64,000 nucleotides of DNA from Sphagnum magellanicum (GCA_021904315.1 CM038910.1:25678256-25742255); one strand, 5' to 3'; positions 12,807-26,112 are shown, numbered from the stretch's first letter. Numbers and translations are program-made. Notes: generated by a model not told the origin, from the sequence alone.

Positions 12807-14840
12807 TATGAACTTGTACGTTCGTTGGAGCGTGTAGAAATCTAGAAACGAAGCACACAAATAAGCAGTGGGCAAGCTTGTGAGACTAAAGGAAGAACAT
12901 GCATAAGTACGAAACTAATTCAAGGAGCCGTCCGTTACATAATGACTCTGCCCCTTCAATGACATCCATAAGGATGATAAATTTTCAACATACTAAATTG
13001 AAAGCACATGGTGATTAGCATGGTGAAGCCTAACTGGAGCCTTCAGGTATGCTTGAAGTGTTTCGCTAGTGACCCACTCCACAGGACCCTAGAATGTAGG
13101 TATACCAAATTCTGGCCCCTTTCTTTCCGGTGGATCACAATGTCTCTAACTTGAAAGACAGGGCCGACCAAAAAAAAAAATCAATCAGCTTCTTCTGCAC
13201 TGGAGCCAAAAAGGCTTAATGTACAATTTGCTCAAAAGAACCAGTCTCAGCTGCAGCTCTGCGTAACAGTCCGGAACGCCCCCAAAGCAGCGAGGCCAAT
13301 TACTGAATCCCAATTTGTCCTGCAAAACTAATGAACAAAAGTGTACTAGACCATATCATGTGACGGAAAAATATGGATGAAATTTGGTTTCGTTGCTGTC
13401 CAAGGAGTGGATGAGTAGGCTTTGCTTTTCTAGATTCTTCTAGAAGCTGAACCTTCATAATGATGTTGGTCAAAACTAAGAACGCGTAGGAGAGCGAGTG
13501 TACATTTTGGGAGATGCTGGCAATTTAAAAAAGTAATGCTATTGCTTTTATTCCGACTTAAGAATGTCTCCATGGCAATACATGAAAAGCACTTCCATAT
13601 TAAAATATGGATGAAATTTGTATGAGGGTGATATAAAAGCTCTTGCTTTGCACCAAATTAGTCTAGGGTACTGTGTTCAAAACCAACTCATTTAAAATGA
13701 ATAATTTTGTGAATTCTTTGATTTTATAATTGATCAACATGTAGAGAGGAATGAGTAGTTTCTGAGTTCTGTCGATTTCAATTATGGTTATTTGTCAATT
13801 TGTTATCCACGAGTTTTGGTGATTATTTTTATTTGTTTCATCCTTAATATCTTGTCAGGATATGATTTGTTTTTAATCTAATCCCAGATTTCAATATGAT
13901 CGGATATTCACTAACACTAATATCCATAAGATATTCAAGCATAAGGATAACAAAATACATCAACATAAAATTACACATCCAAAAGCTCATGGAGTGACGG
14001 CCACTTTTTTTTTTTTTCCTTTCTTCTAATGACTTAAACCTAAACCCCCCATGCTCATATCCATATCTGAGTAAGGATCTAATATTTTAGGTGGATATAA
14101 AAGTTTCAAATTCTTTTACCTCTCTGAATATTATATGACTGGACCTCATAATTTTGAGATCCAAGGATAAAAATGTCATCTCAAATATCACAATTTTTGA
14201 TATGTAAAGGATTTTACAAGTCATATTCGAGATGATATCTGGTCAAGATATCCTGATGTTTTAGATATGTGCCCAACACTGGACAGAACATTGTACAAAA
14301 TATGTAATTGAAGTTTCACATGATTTTCATTCAAAATTATTTCTATTTTGCATGGGTCAAGGTGGCTTAAAATTGAAGCTTTATTTGTCCTTCAAAGGGG
14401 TCTTCGATCCTTCAATCCTTGTTTAAAAGAGGTTTTGCATCAGAGAGTTGTCTTCTTCTCTTGCAATAAAGTTTGTCCTGTTTTTGGTTCAGAATTTCTT
14501 TTATTTGGGTGGAGTGAGAGACTTTTTGTTTGTTGGTCATCCTAATTTCTGAGGGGTCTAACTTCCCTCCGACATTATGCTCACATAGATCATTCAGCTT
14601 TCCCCCTCGGTTTTCCATGAAAAATAGATATATTTCGTTTTTACTGAGCCTGTCCCTTTTGATTTATGTTCTCATTACCACATTTTTTTTGAGAGCTCAG
14701 TCAAAAAACTCCTGGAAAAGCAATTTGTCCTTGTTCTTTTGAATGACAATTTCAAATTAAAATTTTGTTTAGCCAATATACTTGAAAAGGCTTCTTCTTG
14801 AATTTCTTTTTTCAGATTTTTTTTTCCCAACAACATAGAG
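12807..14840. other. Upstream region of gene 1
   Basis: This should contain the promoter and 5' leader of gene 1, which reads leftward. No convincing TATA box or cis-element stands out. A phrase containing AAATATGGATGAAATTTG occurs twice (about 13,368 and 13,603). From about 13.7 kb the sequence is AT-rich intergenic DNA. No other gene is supported. Confidence 0.4.
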
Positions 14841-14981
14841 TAGATAGGCCAGTGAGTGAACTTTTAAGAACTCAAAGGAGATCAACTCTTCACACATTGT
14901 TATTTTGCTTCTGAAGCTGAAGGAATATTTATAGCCTTCCACTTTGAGCTCCTTTCAATTCTTAAGTGTTTGGCCTATCTA
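14841..14981. mobile_element. Small inverted-repeat element, MITE-like
   Basis: The 141-bp segment starts with TAGATAGGCCA and ends with its exact complement TGGCCTATCTA. Weaker inverted similarity extends about 40 bp inward (AAAGGAG against CTCCTTT). If the outer TA on each side is the target duplication, this would fit a Tc1/mariner-type insertion, but the ends do not match a family I recognise. A diverged relative of the left half lies at about 50,629. Confidence 0.55.
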
Positions 14982-14984
14982 CCC

Positions 14985-16419
14985 TATTACTTATCCTGGT
15001 CCTGTGTTTTTTGCATTGTTCCTTTACTTATGATGCTAAAAGAACATTTGTAACCCTCCAGTTTGTGCATCCAATGACACAAAAATAGCTCAATGTGATT
15101 AAGGAATGATGAAAATATTGGAAAGCATTCAATGATAGGTACATGTTTGGTGATGGAAGATTCTACTTTAGTCACAAGCAGATTTCGATCAGTTTTTGCA
15201 CCAATTTGCATTCCATTATTCTTCAATTAAATTAGAATTTAATTAAATATGAATAATATGAATCCAATTGAACTTGAATTCAATTCAATTTAAGAACTTA
15301 AATTCAATTCCATTCAAGTTGCATGCAATGTCATTCAGTATTTTCATTCAAATGGAACTTAATTTTCACAAAATCAATCCATTTTTTCCATTAGTTGATC
15401 ATCATTCATAATGCATAACAATGCGAAGCCCAAGCTTGATAGAAGAATAGTTTCTGCTTAATTCAATTGAATAGTGTAGCACATGGTAGTGGCCCAAGCG
15501 TGAACTCATTTGCTAATTAAATTTTCTTTCCAAAACCATTTTTGATAATTTAATTAAATTTCCAATGACAAAAACTATTCAAAAATCAATATCTCATGCA
15601 CCTTAGGTCTAAAAATATCAAGATCATTTTCATTAAATCTTATTTATTGAGGGCTTTCCAACAATACCAAAAGTGGACCCAAATTCTTTCTGTGCTAGTG
15701 TCTACAGGATCTAAATGAATTCTCAATGAAACATTGTTTAATATTCTATAACTTTTCCAATGTAGGTCAAAACATTATAAAACCAACTTGGTGCGGCCCG
15801 ACTCATTGAGAGTTTTCCTGCTATACCAAGAGTGCAAGAAGCAGCCCTGTGGTTTGGGAGATCCCCATGTGATAAACAACCAAGACAAACAAACCACCTT
15901 CCTTTACAAAACTACATTTTCTAAGGCGTAGTCTTTGGGTCCTTTGATTTGCATTTCTGTTCAAACAGACCAAGCTTCTGATTCCTTGATCTATGCTTCT
16001 TTACCCATAGACCTGATCTTTGTTCTTTGGCAAATTTTGCAGTGACAACAATTTATTTTGGAATTTTTAGTATTTTTAGCTTAAATTTGGAAAAATGACT
16101 AAAAAAACTTTCACCAAAGTTTCAAATCAACAAAATTCCTGAGAATGGGAACTGTTATATGGTGGATTTTTTGGAATTTTTATAATGGTCATCTAGGGAC
16201 CATTCCAAAGACAATTTAAATATAACTGCTTCATTTTCATTTCTTTCTTCATAATCATTTTTTTTCTATTAACTTTCTTAATAATTATCTCTCACCTTTC
16301 CTAACAACTACCTCCATTTTATAACTATTTAATTCTTTTTCCTTATTCACCAACATGAATATGAAAAAAATAATTCACCAACATGCATCTTTTCATGTCC
16401 ATGAAATGTATATTAATCT
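14985..16419. other. Intergenic with repeat fragments
   Basis: The part at about 15,000-15,170 (around GGAACATTTGTAACCCTCC) recurs at about 51,040-51,190 with divergence, so it belongs to a dispersed repeat. A stretch at about 15,230-15,330 is dense in AATTCAATT-type palindromes. A weak piece of repeat module Z is at about 15,965-16,040. No gene is supported. Confidence 0.5.
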
Positions 16420-17750
16420 AAAATAAATTTGACATTGGCATAAATAATGATGAATTATTGAAACCATAAGAAAAAATAAAAATAATTGATTCACTGGTAG
16501 TGTGTAGCAACACAGAGCTCAAATTGAAAAGGAAAAACCTGCAATAGACTGCCTGCTTAGCTGCTGAACAGCCCTGTGTTGATGCTCAAAAGATAAGAGG
16601 TTGGATATAAAATGGCAATGAGGTTGTCAGCAATGGGGCATGGAAATTAATCATTTCCATTTTTTCCAATATTTCCAGCGACATAATTTCATGAATGAAC
16701 TTAATTAATGGGTTCAGATTTAGTAATGAGATGTTTTCACAAATTTTGTTGGATGAGTGCTCTTTGTGGTTCAGAAAACAATTTCAAGGAACTTATGCAT
16801 ACTTTCCCCAAAGCACAAGTAGTCATGTTATATTGTTTGATCCACTTGCAATTATTCCTTCTTGAAATGTCAATCTCCAAGTCTCTATATTCTCATCTGA
16901 AGTTTGACACTAAACATGCAAATAATTGCAAAGTCTTGGGCAAGCTATAGATCTAGCCAAGAGTGTGCAGTTGTAACTTTGGCATAATTCGCAATTCTAG
17001 ACGATAAAGATGGCATTTGTTTTACCTGGACAAGTTGGAGCCTGTGGTAAATTTCTTCTTTTGTAAAGTATTTTGAGAAATTTCTTAGTGTATTCTGAGA
17101 ATATCTCTTATTTATAAAATAATACAGCACCTCCAGTATGGTGGAATTTTATTTTATTTTTGGCAATTTTGAGAAATTTCTTAGTGTATTCTGAGAATAT
17201 CTCTTATTTATAAAATAATACAGCACCTCCAGTACGGTGGAATTTTATTTTATTTTTGGCAATTTTTTTGAACCATGGCCTCAAAACAAAATCATGTGCA
17301 AATTTTGCCAATGGCATTTGTGGAATTTCTTTCCCCCAAAATTGCCATATTTCGAGGAGAAACAGTCCGAATATGCAAGAAACATGAAGAAACAACAATT
17401 TTGTTGGAAAAAAATTCCTAATGAAGAGGTGAGGAAATGAGTATTGCCATGATGCTTGGAGACCATGAAGAGATGCCAAGTCATGCTCCACAGGGGATAG
17501 GCCACCCACCCACTATTTCAACACTGGCCACAGACCAGGCTTTTGATTCCTTGATGCACATTTCTCTCTACCCACAAACCCCCGGCTCTGGCACTGGCTT
17601 TGGCACTGATACCTTTTGTCACAGCCCCTTCGTTGATGGACACAAGATAAGAGGATCACATGGGATTTGCAAGTTGCATATGAAAAAGTGCTGGAAATGG
17701 GGCCTGGAAATTCATCATTTCCATTTTGTTTCCAATATCTCCTACAACAT
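16420..17750. repeat. Dispersed repeat family, copy B (X-Y-Z)
   Basis: Modules X (about 16,421-16,540), Y (about 16,680-17,070) and Z (about 17,262-17,740) appear in the same order as in copy A and are highly similar to it. A second Y follows directly. This copy carries an internal 96-bp tandem duplication. Open frames in Z (17204..17509 and 17437..17760) are shared by chance among copies and show no conserved protein motif. Confidence 0.75.
17071..17262. repeat. 96-bp near-perfect tandem duplication
   Basis: The segment from TTTTGAGAAATTTC to TTTTTGGCAA at 17071-17166 is repeated at 17167-17262 with a single difference (CCAGTATGG versus CCAGTACGG). Copy A of the same repeat family has only one unit here, so the duplication happened in this copy and recently. 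Confidence 0.95.
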
Positions 17751-18855
17751 AATTTCATGAATTAACTTAATACTTGGCTTCAACCTTAGTAAATGCAACA
17801 ATGTTTCCACATAATTTTGTTGGATGAGTGCTTGTTGTAGTTCAGAAAACAATTTCAAGTAACTTCTGCAATTTTTTTTCCCCCAAGGACAAGTATTGAT
17901 GTTTAATATATTGTTGATCTACTTGCAATGTTGCTTGTTGAAATGTTAATCTCCCAAGTATGCAGGTGAGTCATGTATGGATTCATTTAAGTGATGAAAT
18001 GTATGTTCTCAGAGTCTCTATATTCCCATTTGAAATTTGACACTAATTATGGAAATAATTGCAAAGGGTCTGGTAAGCAAGTTATAGATCTAGCCTAGTG
18101 CTGGTGTCACTTTGGCATAATTCTATGTGATATACATGGGCATTTGTCTTATCTGGAGAAGTGTGAGGCTATGGTAATTTTTGTGTTCTGTAAAGCACTC
18201 TAAGAAATTCTTTGTGCATTTGGAGGGTATCTCAAATTTATGAATAATTTAGGTTATTAATAATGTGTTTCCTATTTGGGCAAAATTTTGCCTTTAAAAA
18301 TCAGGATTCCATTTAGAAGGTCTCACACCATAGCCAAAAATATCATTTAAATACACTTGATTATTTATAGGTTATTATCTTGGCCTACTACCCCCCATAT
18401 CCCTCCATTGGGGGCAATGGGCAAATAATAATAATTGCAGTGGCGAGTAATTGGAACTGGTATATGGGGGTGAGTTTTTAGAATTTTTCATATGGTCGTC
18501 CATAGTTCATTCCAAAGATAATTTCAGACATAACTAATTCATTTTCAAACCTAACTACATTTCTTTCTTAATAACTTCCTCTTTTTCCTATTAACTTTCT
18601 TAATAACCATCTCCCACCCTTCCTAATAACTACCTCCATTTTATAATTATTTCACTTTTTTTTCCCTCCACCAATATGAAAATGAAAAAAAAAAATTAAC
18701 ATGTGTCGTTTCATGTCCAGTAAATTCATACTAATTTAAATTAAATTTGATGTTGACATAAATAATGATGAATTATTCAAAATTGCAGGAATACGTAAGA
18801 AAACAATAAAATTGTTGATCATCATTGGTAGTGTGTAGCAACATGGAACTCAAAT
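17740..18855. repeat. Dispersed repeat family, modules Y then X (copy C)
   Basis: Module Y (about 17,740-18,180) follows copy B directly. A diverged module X (about 18,725-18,855, with GTAGTGTGTAGCAACATGG) lies further on. Between them is AT-rich sequence without a gene. Confidence 0.65.
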
Positions 18856-20429
18856 ATAGTAGAGATATCCAAAAAGTGAAAGAAACACAATATTAATATC
18901 CTAAGATTAGTCATTCAAGGGGTGAGATTAGAAAAAAACAAGAATTTTTTTAAAAATTTGTAAACGAAGAGTGAGGACAAGTTGAAACTCAAATTATACT
19001 AAATTTTGTGGTAATCTGAGTTTGATTTCATTTTTTTTTTCTTTTTCTTAAACGTTTTTGGTGTTGGTGTGCTTATTGATGCCATAATTATTTTGAATAT
19101 GGTGCATTAGATATAATGGTATTGAGTTTCACCATGTATTCAATAAAACTCCTTTGTTTTACTAATAACAACACTAGTAAGGGGGTGTGGCCAAATTCAT
19201 TAGGAATTTTCATTAGATTTTATGCAGAAACTTTAATGAATGCACCCACTAAATTCACCAATAGTGAAATAATAAATTCATCAATAGTAGATTTGCAATT
19301 TTTGATAATATTTAAAATTAATATAATATATTATTATTAATTTTGTCAAAATATGATTTATATATGGTCCAAATTCAATTTTCATACAATCAACATATGG
19401 TCCATAATATATGATTATTGGTAGAACGATATGAACCTTAACCTCCAAATATACACTACATTGTTTTTGCCATCCAACTACCATTTTGCTTTGTGATAAA
19501 TGATGTAACATTTTGAATATGTCACAATTACAAAAGATTGTTTTGTTTACATATATTCTTTTTCTCATATCTTATTCAAATGAAACAAATGAAAAACAAT
19601 CCTTGAACTTTTCTCAAAGGTGTGTGTGTGTGTGTATAAATTTTCAAAACATTTAAAGGAAAACACATTTGAATTTTTCTATTTAATAAGGATTTTAAAT
19701 ATATATCTTCATGAGAAAATATGATTTGACAAGTTGCAACATTGTTTAGGCAAAAGAATTTATGGAAAACCTAAATAAAATGTAAAATAATAATTTATTT
19801 TAATTAATGATAAAATTGTTATTAATATTTCATATTACATTATATTTCAGTGATATTATTTTATGAGATATTGCTTATGAGATGTTAAGTATTAAATATA
19901 GTGTATGAACAATGTATGTCATACATATTTACATAAAAACATGTATAATATAATGTGCATTATTACATAATATTTAACATATATACATTTAATAAATTTT
20001 TACATAATTATAATTACAATATAAAAACTAAACACAAGTCATATGATTTTATTTAAAATTAAAATAATTATTTTAATATTACTAAAAAAATCTGGTTAAT
20101 GAATTACCCTAGTGAATTGCTTCTCCTATATGTGGACACCAGGTTTGTTTATTCAAATTCCTCAAGTAGGTGTACTGGCCAGCATTAAGCAGCAATAAAT
20201 GGCGACTGTCCTGGTGGACTAGTAGATATTTTTTGGAATCCTGCCTAGTTCTGGCGACCTAATGGAACACACTGTCTAAATCTGGCGACTTTTAACTTTG
20301 TTTTCTCAAGATATGGCGAATTGTTTTTTTAATTCTCAAAAATCCCTTTGTTGGATTCGCCAGCCCCTTTTTTTTTGGGGTCGCCAGGTGGAGAAAATTC
20401 GCCACAAAAACAAAAACCCGCACTGGACA
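18856..20429. other. Very AT-rich intergenic DNA
   Basis: Dominated by A/T with a short (TG)n run at about 19,620-19,635. The part at about 20,190-20,410 is different. It has repeated TGGCGA/TCGCCA motifs, including an inverted pair around a G/T-rich centre at about 20,360-20,385. This suggests a small inverted-repeat insertion whose ends could not be defined. No gene is supported. Confidence 0.45.
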
Positions 20430-21740
20430 CCCACCCACTATTTCAATACTGACCACAGACCAGGCTTTTTGATTCCTTGATCCACAGTTCTCTACCCACA
20501 AATGTGGATTCTGTGCCAAATGGTGTTTTGGAATTTTTTTCACCAAAAGTTGCCATATTTTAAGGAGAAACAGTCCGAATTTGCAAGAAACATGAAGAAT
20601 CAACAAAATTTGTTGGAAAAAAATTCCTCGTGAAGAGGCAAGGAAATGAGTATTGCCATGATGCTTGGAGACCATGAAGAGGGGCCAAGTCATGCTCTAC
20701 AGGGGATAGGACACCCCACGTACTATTTCAGTACGGGCCACAGACCAGGCTTTTGATTCCTTGATGTGCATTTCTCTACCCACAAACCCCCTGGCACTGG
20801 CTTTGGCACTGATACCTTTTGTCACAACCCCTAGGTTGATGGACACAAGATAAGATGTTCGCATGGCATTTGCAAAGTTGCATATGAAAAAGTGCTGGAA
20901 ATGGGGCCTGGAAATTCATCATTTCCATTTTGTTTCCAATATCTCCTACAACATAATTTCATGAATTAACTTAATGGTTGGCTTCAACTTTAGTAGTGGG
21001 ATGTTTCCATGTAAATTTGTTGGATGAGGGCTCTTTCTTGTTCAGTAAACAATTTTGAGAAACTTCTGCAATTTTTTCCCGAAAAGATAAGTATTGATGT
21101 TATATTGTTGATCCAATTGCAATGTTGCATGTTGAAATGTTAATCTCCCAAGTATATGATAGATCAATCATCTATGGATTCATTTAAGTGATAAAATGTA
21201 TGTTCTCCAAGTGTCTGTATTCCTATCTGAAATTTGACACTGATCATCTAAATAATTGGAAAGTATTGGAGTTATCTGTAAAGTAAGCCTGCCTTCCCAC
21301 TGTCTTTGGCACTACTTTCAGCCCCTAACCCCTCTTTCACTGGTATCACAAAGTAAAGAAATTTTATTAAATCTCAGAATGAAATGCTGAAACTCAACAT
21401 TTAATGCACAAGGTTCGAGAGTATTTATAGTAGTTGTACAGGTAGGAGCAGTGAAAATATAGGTAGCAGCAGTGGATGCGCTCAGGAAAAAGGAAAGATA
21501 GAATAAAACTCAGTTTACCACCAAAATGGATGGTCTTCTGAGTTTCTGTGTACGGCCAAACTCAGGATTCTGGTGCTGTGTTTTCCTTACTTTACGGATA
21601 ACTCTATTGGGTAAGCAAATTATAGAATCTACCCTCGTGCAGGTGTTACTTTGTCACAATTCTATGCGATATACATGGCATTTGTCGTACCTGGACAAAG
21701 AGGAACCTATGGTAATTTATTTATTCTGTAAAGCACTCTG
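20430..21740. repeat. Dispersed repeat family, copy D (Z-Y)
   Basis: Module Z (about 20,430-20,930) and module Y (about 20,935-21,263, resuming at 21,610) match copies B and C. Module Y is interrupted at 21269..21604 by a MITE. The uninterrupted copies B (AAAGTCTTGGGCAAGC) and C (a related form) show what the empty site looked like. Confidence 0.75.
21269..21604. mobile_element. 336-bp MITE with 19-bp terminal inverted repeats
   Basis: The left end GAGTTATCTGTAAAGTAAG (21269-21287) is the inverted complement of 21586-21604 with one mismatch. It is flanked by TATTG at 21264-21268 and at 21605-21609, a 5-bp target duplication. Removing the element and one TATTG restores the sequence of dispersed repeat module Y. 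There is no coding capacity. The terminal sequence and 5-bp duplication do not match a plant MITE class I can name. A second, damaged copy is at 54872..55145. Confidence 0.85.
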
Positions 21741-23411
21741 AGAAATTTCTTAGGGCCCCTTTATACTATGGTGCGGGATGGTGACCATGCAAGACTTCCT
21801 GAGAGCCCTTAAAACACATCCAAAAGCCAACCCATGGAAATTCAGTAACTATTTATACGTGGCCCCACACTCTCAAGTACTGCAGTATATAATAATTGTT
21901 GACTTTACTAAGATACCTTAATATATTAGAATGACTCCAATAAGCGGTAACCTTATATTCCACGTGAATTTTGAGTTTTAACTTGATACTCTATGTAATT
22001 AAAACCTTCACTCCAAGTTCTAAAAGGGGATGAAGTGAGAAGATAAATTGACTTTCCCATCAAAATGATGCCATGTAGGGTTAGCCTTGATTTGACACAT
22101 TTTGGTCTTGGATGCTCGTCTAAAGGTTGTGGGTCCAATTTATGGCTCTCATTGAATATAACTACTCTATTTCATTGGACCCTAGACCTTGGATCCTCAT
22201 CTAAAGTGGTCTTAAATTTATGGTTCATGTGTATATGTTGGAGTTTGAATTTGTCCCTAGGAAAGTTGTCAGGATTGAAATATAGCTAGTGTTTCCAAGT
22301 TGGGCTCTTTGGGCATTGTGTATATGTATGGGGGATGTGTTGTTAGAATTTCAGAGTGGAGGATGTGGGGTCAACAGATTGATGAGCACGGTGAGTATTT
22401 CCTAAACATAGAGTGGATATCTAATCCACAAAGTCCTCATAGAATTTTCATTTTGTGTATATGTTTAGCATTAGAAAGTTGAATTGGTTCTTGCAATGTG
22501 ATTCTTGAATTTTGCCATGACATTAATTTTTTTCATTATCCGATTAGATTTTGGCCTCTGAAAACTGTCTTAATAATTCCAAAATGTCATTTTTAACTAA
22601 ATAAAAATCCAAAAAATACCCATATTTTTTAACACCAACTAGGAGTATATGATGAGGGTATCTGGATACTACCCATCCACTACAAACCATAATTTTTATA
22701 TACCCGGACATCAACCTGAGAGAAAACATTGAGTGCAAACACACTTCACCCCCCTGGGTAATTGAATTGAAAAGCTGTATATATCCTTACTGCAGGATAT
22801 ATCAAAAACAATACACCTGCCCAACACTGGTGTTAGGGCAGGCAAAGCAATGGCAAAGAACAGTTTTAGAAATACAAATCTCAGGCAAATCAAATGCAGG
22901 ATAGTTATAAAGACAATGTGCATATTATGGGGAGAAATTAATTAAGAATATAGTAAGCTGTGGATTCAAGGATTTGCATCATTTGCTGCTGCTGCTTCCT
23001 TTGCTGCAGGATTTGATCTCTTCAGCTCAATCTTCTGGACTCCAGAATTTGTTTTCAGCTCTGGCAGAGAGGAGTTGCTGCAGGCAGCTGGATGATCATG
23101 ATCAGTCTATTAAGCTGCAGGAGAGTTTACTTTCCTTGCTTTGCGCTCCTCCGACAACCACCTAGCAAATCTGTCCCAATACCATGAGCAGTCAAACAAT
23201 TAGCTAGGTTGATCATCACCACATGGTCAACAGATCAGTCTCAAAGTCAAATGTTTTTTTGGAAGATACTCAGATCTAAAAGATAAAATTTTAAAGCCTG
23301 TCAGACAGCTGCTTGGGGAATATAGAGCTGCTTGAAACTGACCCTAAACCCTGAAGAAACATACAAGATACTTGAAAATGGATGTTGTTGTATTGTAAAC
23401 CTTAAACCTTT
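21741..23411. other. Intergenic region downstream of gene 2
   Basis: No gene is recognised. Short open frames at 22065..22289, 22300..22482, 22711..22923 and 22974..23165 lack familiar motifs. The part at 22,975-23,165 is CTG/CAG-rich and close enough to gene 2 to include its 3' UTR or an alternative last exon, but nothing proves that. Confidence 0.4.
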
Positions 23412-26112
23412 CTACGTACAGTACCTGTGAAGTGCATCTCGGTTGGTTCCAGCATTGGGAATGGGAGTAATCTTCCCAGTAAGGAAGTTGCGGTCTGAGA
23501 CTGGATCATCGAGGAGTGAGAGTCCTAAGGCCTTCAGATTTGCCAAGTTCTGGGGCGTGGCATTATCTAGTTCCGCAAGAGTTCCCGACAAGGCATCGGT
23601 CTGCAGGGCACAAGAAGACACGAGCTCTTGAATGCACAGCTAATTTCTTTATAGCATATATACATTGAACACTTCCAGTCTGAATAACAAGCACCCAAAG
23701 TAGCGGAACCCCACAAACATAGGTCTCGAGGATTCATTGATCAGTGCAGAGAATATTGTGTTCAGTGCACAAATCAAGAGGAGCTGCATGGTACCTGGAT
23801 TCGGAGATAATTGAGACCAGATTCACGAGCATCAAACATTATGGAAAGGTTGTAGTCCACCATGTCTGCACTGGCATCGAAGGCACTGTTAATCAAGGGT
23901 GCAGAACCGCTGTTTAGCACCCACTTTAACGCACCCCACTTAGCTGCATCCTTTGCAGAATAGCCTGTTGGATTCGACCCTGTTCCCAGTGACAGCACCA
24001 AAAGATCGCTGAAGTTCTGTGCACCAGGGAAAACAAAGGCCCACATGTGTTCAAACAAGGATCATAACCCCTCACAGCCCATGTCTTCAAACAACATGAT
24101 AAACCCTCAACCCTAAACCACTTGTTCTTTATAATGTGTTCAGATCATGTGCACTGCTGCTGCTGTACATGTATAGCTAGGTCCTTGCATTTGAAGTCTA
24201 TCTACTTGACTCTGAAAAAGCAAGCGCTGCAAAGTAGTCCAGCAGCTGGTTGCAGTGGTTGCTGAAGGAATTGTAGCAAGGATGTTCAAAACACAAGAAC
24301 TTTACCTTGTAAGTCACTCTTTCTGCACAAGGGCCACCTGATTTCAATTCCTTGACTGCTTGTGTAATTCCCACATATGTCTGGCACCACATTGCAGGCC
24401 CACAATTTATAACCCATTTCAATCTGAGAATGTCATAAGCTTGATTAGATTCAAGCAGTTGATCTAAAGCTTCAAGCTTGAAGCCATAACCTTAATGTTG
24501 CACTAGATGATTATGATATGATAAAGAAGCAGATGTACTGAACAAAGACAATGCTGAACATGATGAACACTAAATACTGGGTATAGTTGAGCACGAGAGA
24601 CTAGAACTGAAAATCCTGGAGCAAAGCTTGGGGTTTGGGGTTTAGGACCAAGCTGGTGCATAGATTACAGAACTATCAGGAAGGAAGAGAAACCAATTAC
24701 CGGATTGTTGACAGCCACTCCTCCATCAACCATGTTGAACTGTCTTGTGTGGGGAGCTGGATGTGCCCCTTCTGCAGGATCCGGAATACTGAAGTGCACG
24801 GCAGGCAAGTATGTGGGAGCTGCTGCTGAAGCCTGACACACAAGCTTCAAGGGTGGATTCTCAAGTGGGTTTCGCTTAGCCTGCACAGCTCCATGAATAT
24901 CATCACAACCCAAAGAACCATGTTCAGATCATCAGATCACAAATGCCTCTTGACATTGAGTCGAAGCGTGCATGGACATAGCCAGGGAGTTGCTCTTACA
25001 GTTGGGAGCTCATCACTAGAGACTGTGACCTGAATAATATAAGCATCATGTATAATTGAGAAGAAGGTGGAGAGATTATACTACCTGCCATGAGGAGAAC
25101 AAGACTGGTTGCTGAGTATTGATGTCAAAAGATGGGATTATAACAGAGGTGAGAGGAATCGACAAAGGATCATCACCCAAATGCGTTTCAAGCACACTTT
25201 CCAGCCCTTTGGCTGCATACTTGGGTCCGAACAGCGAGACAATGGTCTTCCACAACTGGCCAAAGGGCCCTCTGCAATCACATCACGCCAATGAGCACAG
25301 AACTGAAGATCAGAGTTCTATGATCATTCTGCTGCATGCAGCTACACAAGGACCCATGAACCCATGATGAGTTTTCCAGTTCCTAGTGATGAACCAGCTC
25401 TAGGACTTGAAGGATATCATAATTCCTGATGATCTGATCCTTATAGCAAGGCTAGTACAATAGATTATGAGGGTTGATCATCATGCTTGCTGATGATGAA
25501 ACTGTACAGGTGAGTCTCAGGGGATCAGATGCTGTACGTGGATGGTGGGAAGATTGTGGAAGCCTTGTTGATGTAAACGTCAGTGACATCCGCGGCACAG
25601 AAACGGGGCCGCGTGGGGTTATTTGGATTGGGGATTGTGATCATGGATGCGACAAGACTTCCAGTGCTGGTCCCTGCAACTAAATCAAAGTAGTCCACCA
25701 GTCTGCTGTCTGGTCCATCCAGTTCCTACAGATATTCCCAACCATGCCAACAACCCACGGGTTCATAAATTCACGGCAGATTCAGATCCCTCTGATCAGC
25801 CCTAGAGCTCTGCCTGCAGATTAGGATCCCTCTAATCAGCACTTGAGCTCTCCCTGCAGCTAGTGAAGAACATGCATATATAGCCACTAGTATTGTGCAT
25901 TTTTCTCATGATCAGCTGCTGGATGGGGATCATGCACACTAGGTCAGAATTTCATTTTCAAAAAAAAATTGTTTCACCTGGAGTTTTTTTTCAAGCTCAG
26001 TAAGTTGGACGGCAGGGATGATCCCTCGCACCCCGCCTCCGTCAATGCTGAGAATTGTCAAGCGCTTCCCTGTGGACCCTTTGGGTTGCGCTGCCTTGAA
26101 ATTTTCCGCCAT
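23412..26112 (-). CDS. Patatin-like phospholipase (gene 2), 7 exons
   Basis: Paralogue of gene 1 with identical intron positions and phases. Exons in coding order: 26112-25978, 25725-25538, 25271-25085, 24880-24701, 24380-24306, 24016-23795 and 23600-23412, giving 391 aa. Every junction is GT..AG. Motifs: DGGGVRG at residues 24-30, GTSTG with nucleophile Ser65, and DGGVAVNNP with Asp222. The residue after the elbow is Ser (GTSTGS) rather than the usual second Gly. The start at 26112 is the first in-frame ATG after a stop. No signal peptide is evident, so a soluble cytosolic acyl hydrolase acting on membrane glycerolipids is likely; a role in defence or lipid turnover is inference from the family. 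The reading frame ends HRYCT-stop. The final CAG/GTACTG could instead be a splice donor to a further exon, because copy 3 reads on past this point. Introns are 194-320 nt. Confidence 0.92.

Noticed and set aside
20190-20420. Possible transposon defined by TGGCGA/TCGCCA inverted motifs
   Set aside because: Inverted words are present, but neither matching ends nor a target duplication could be defined, so no element is called.
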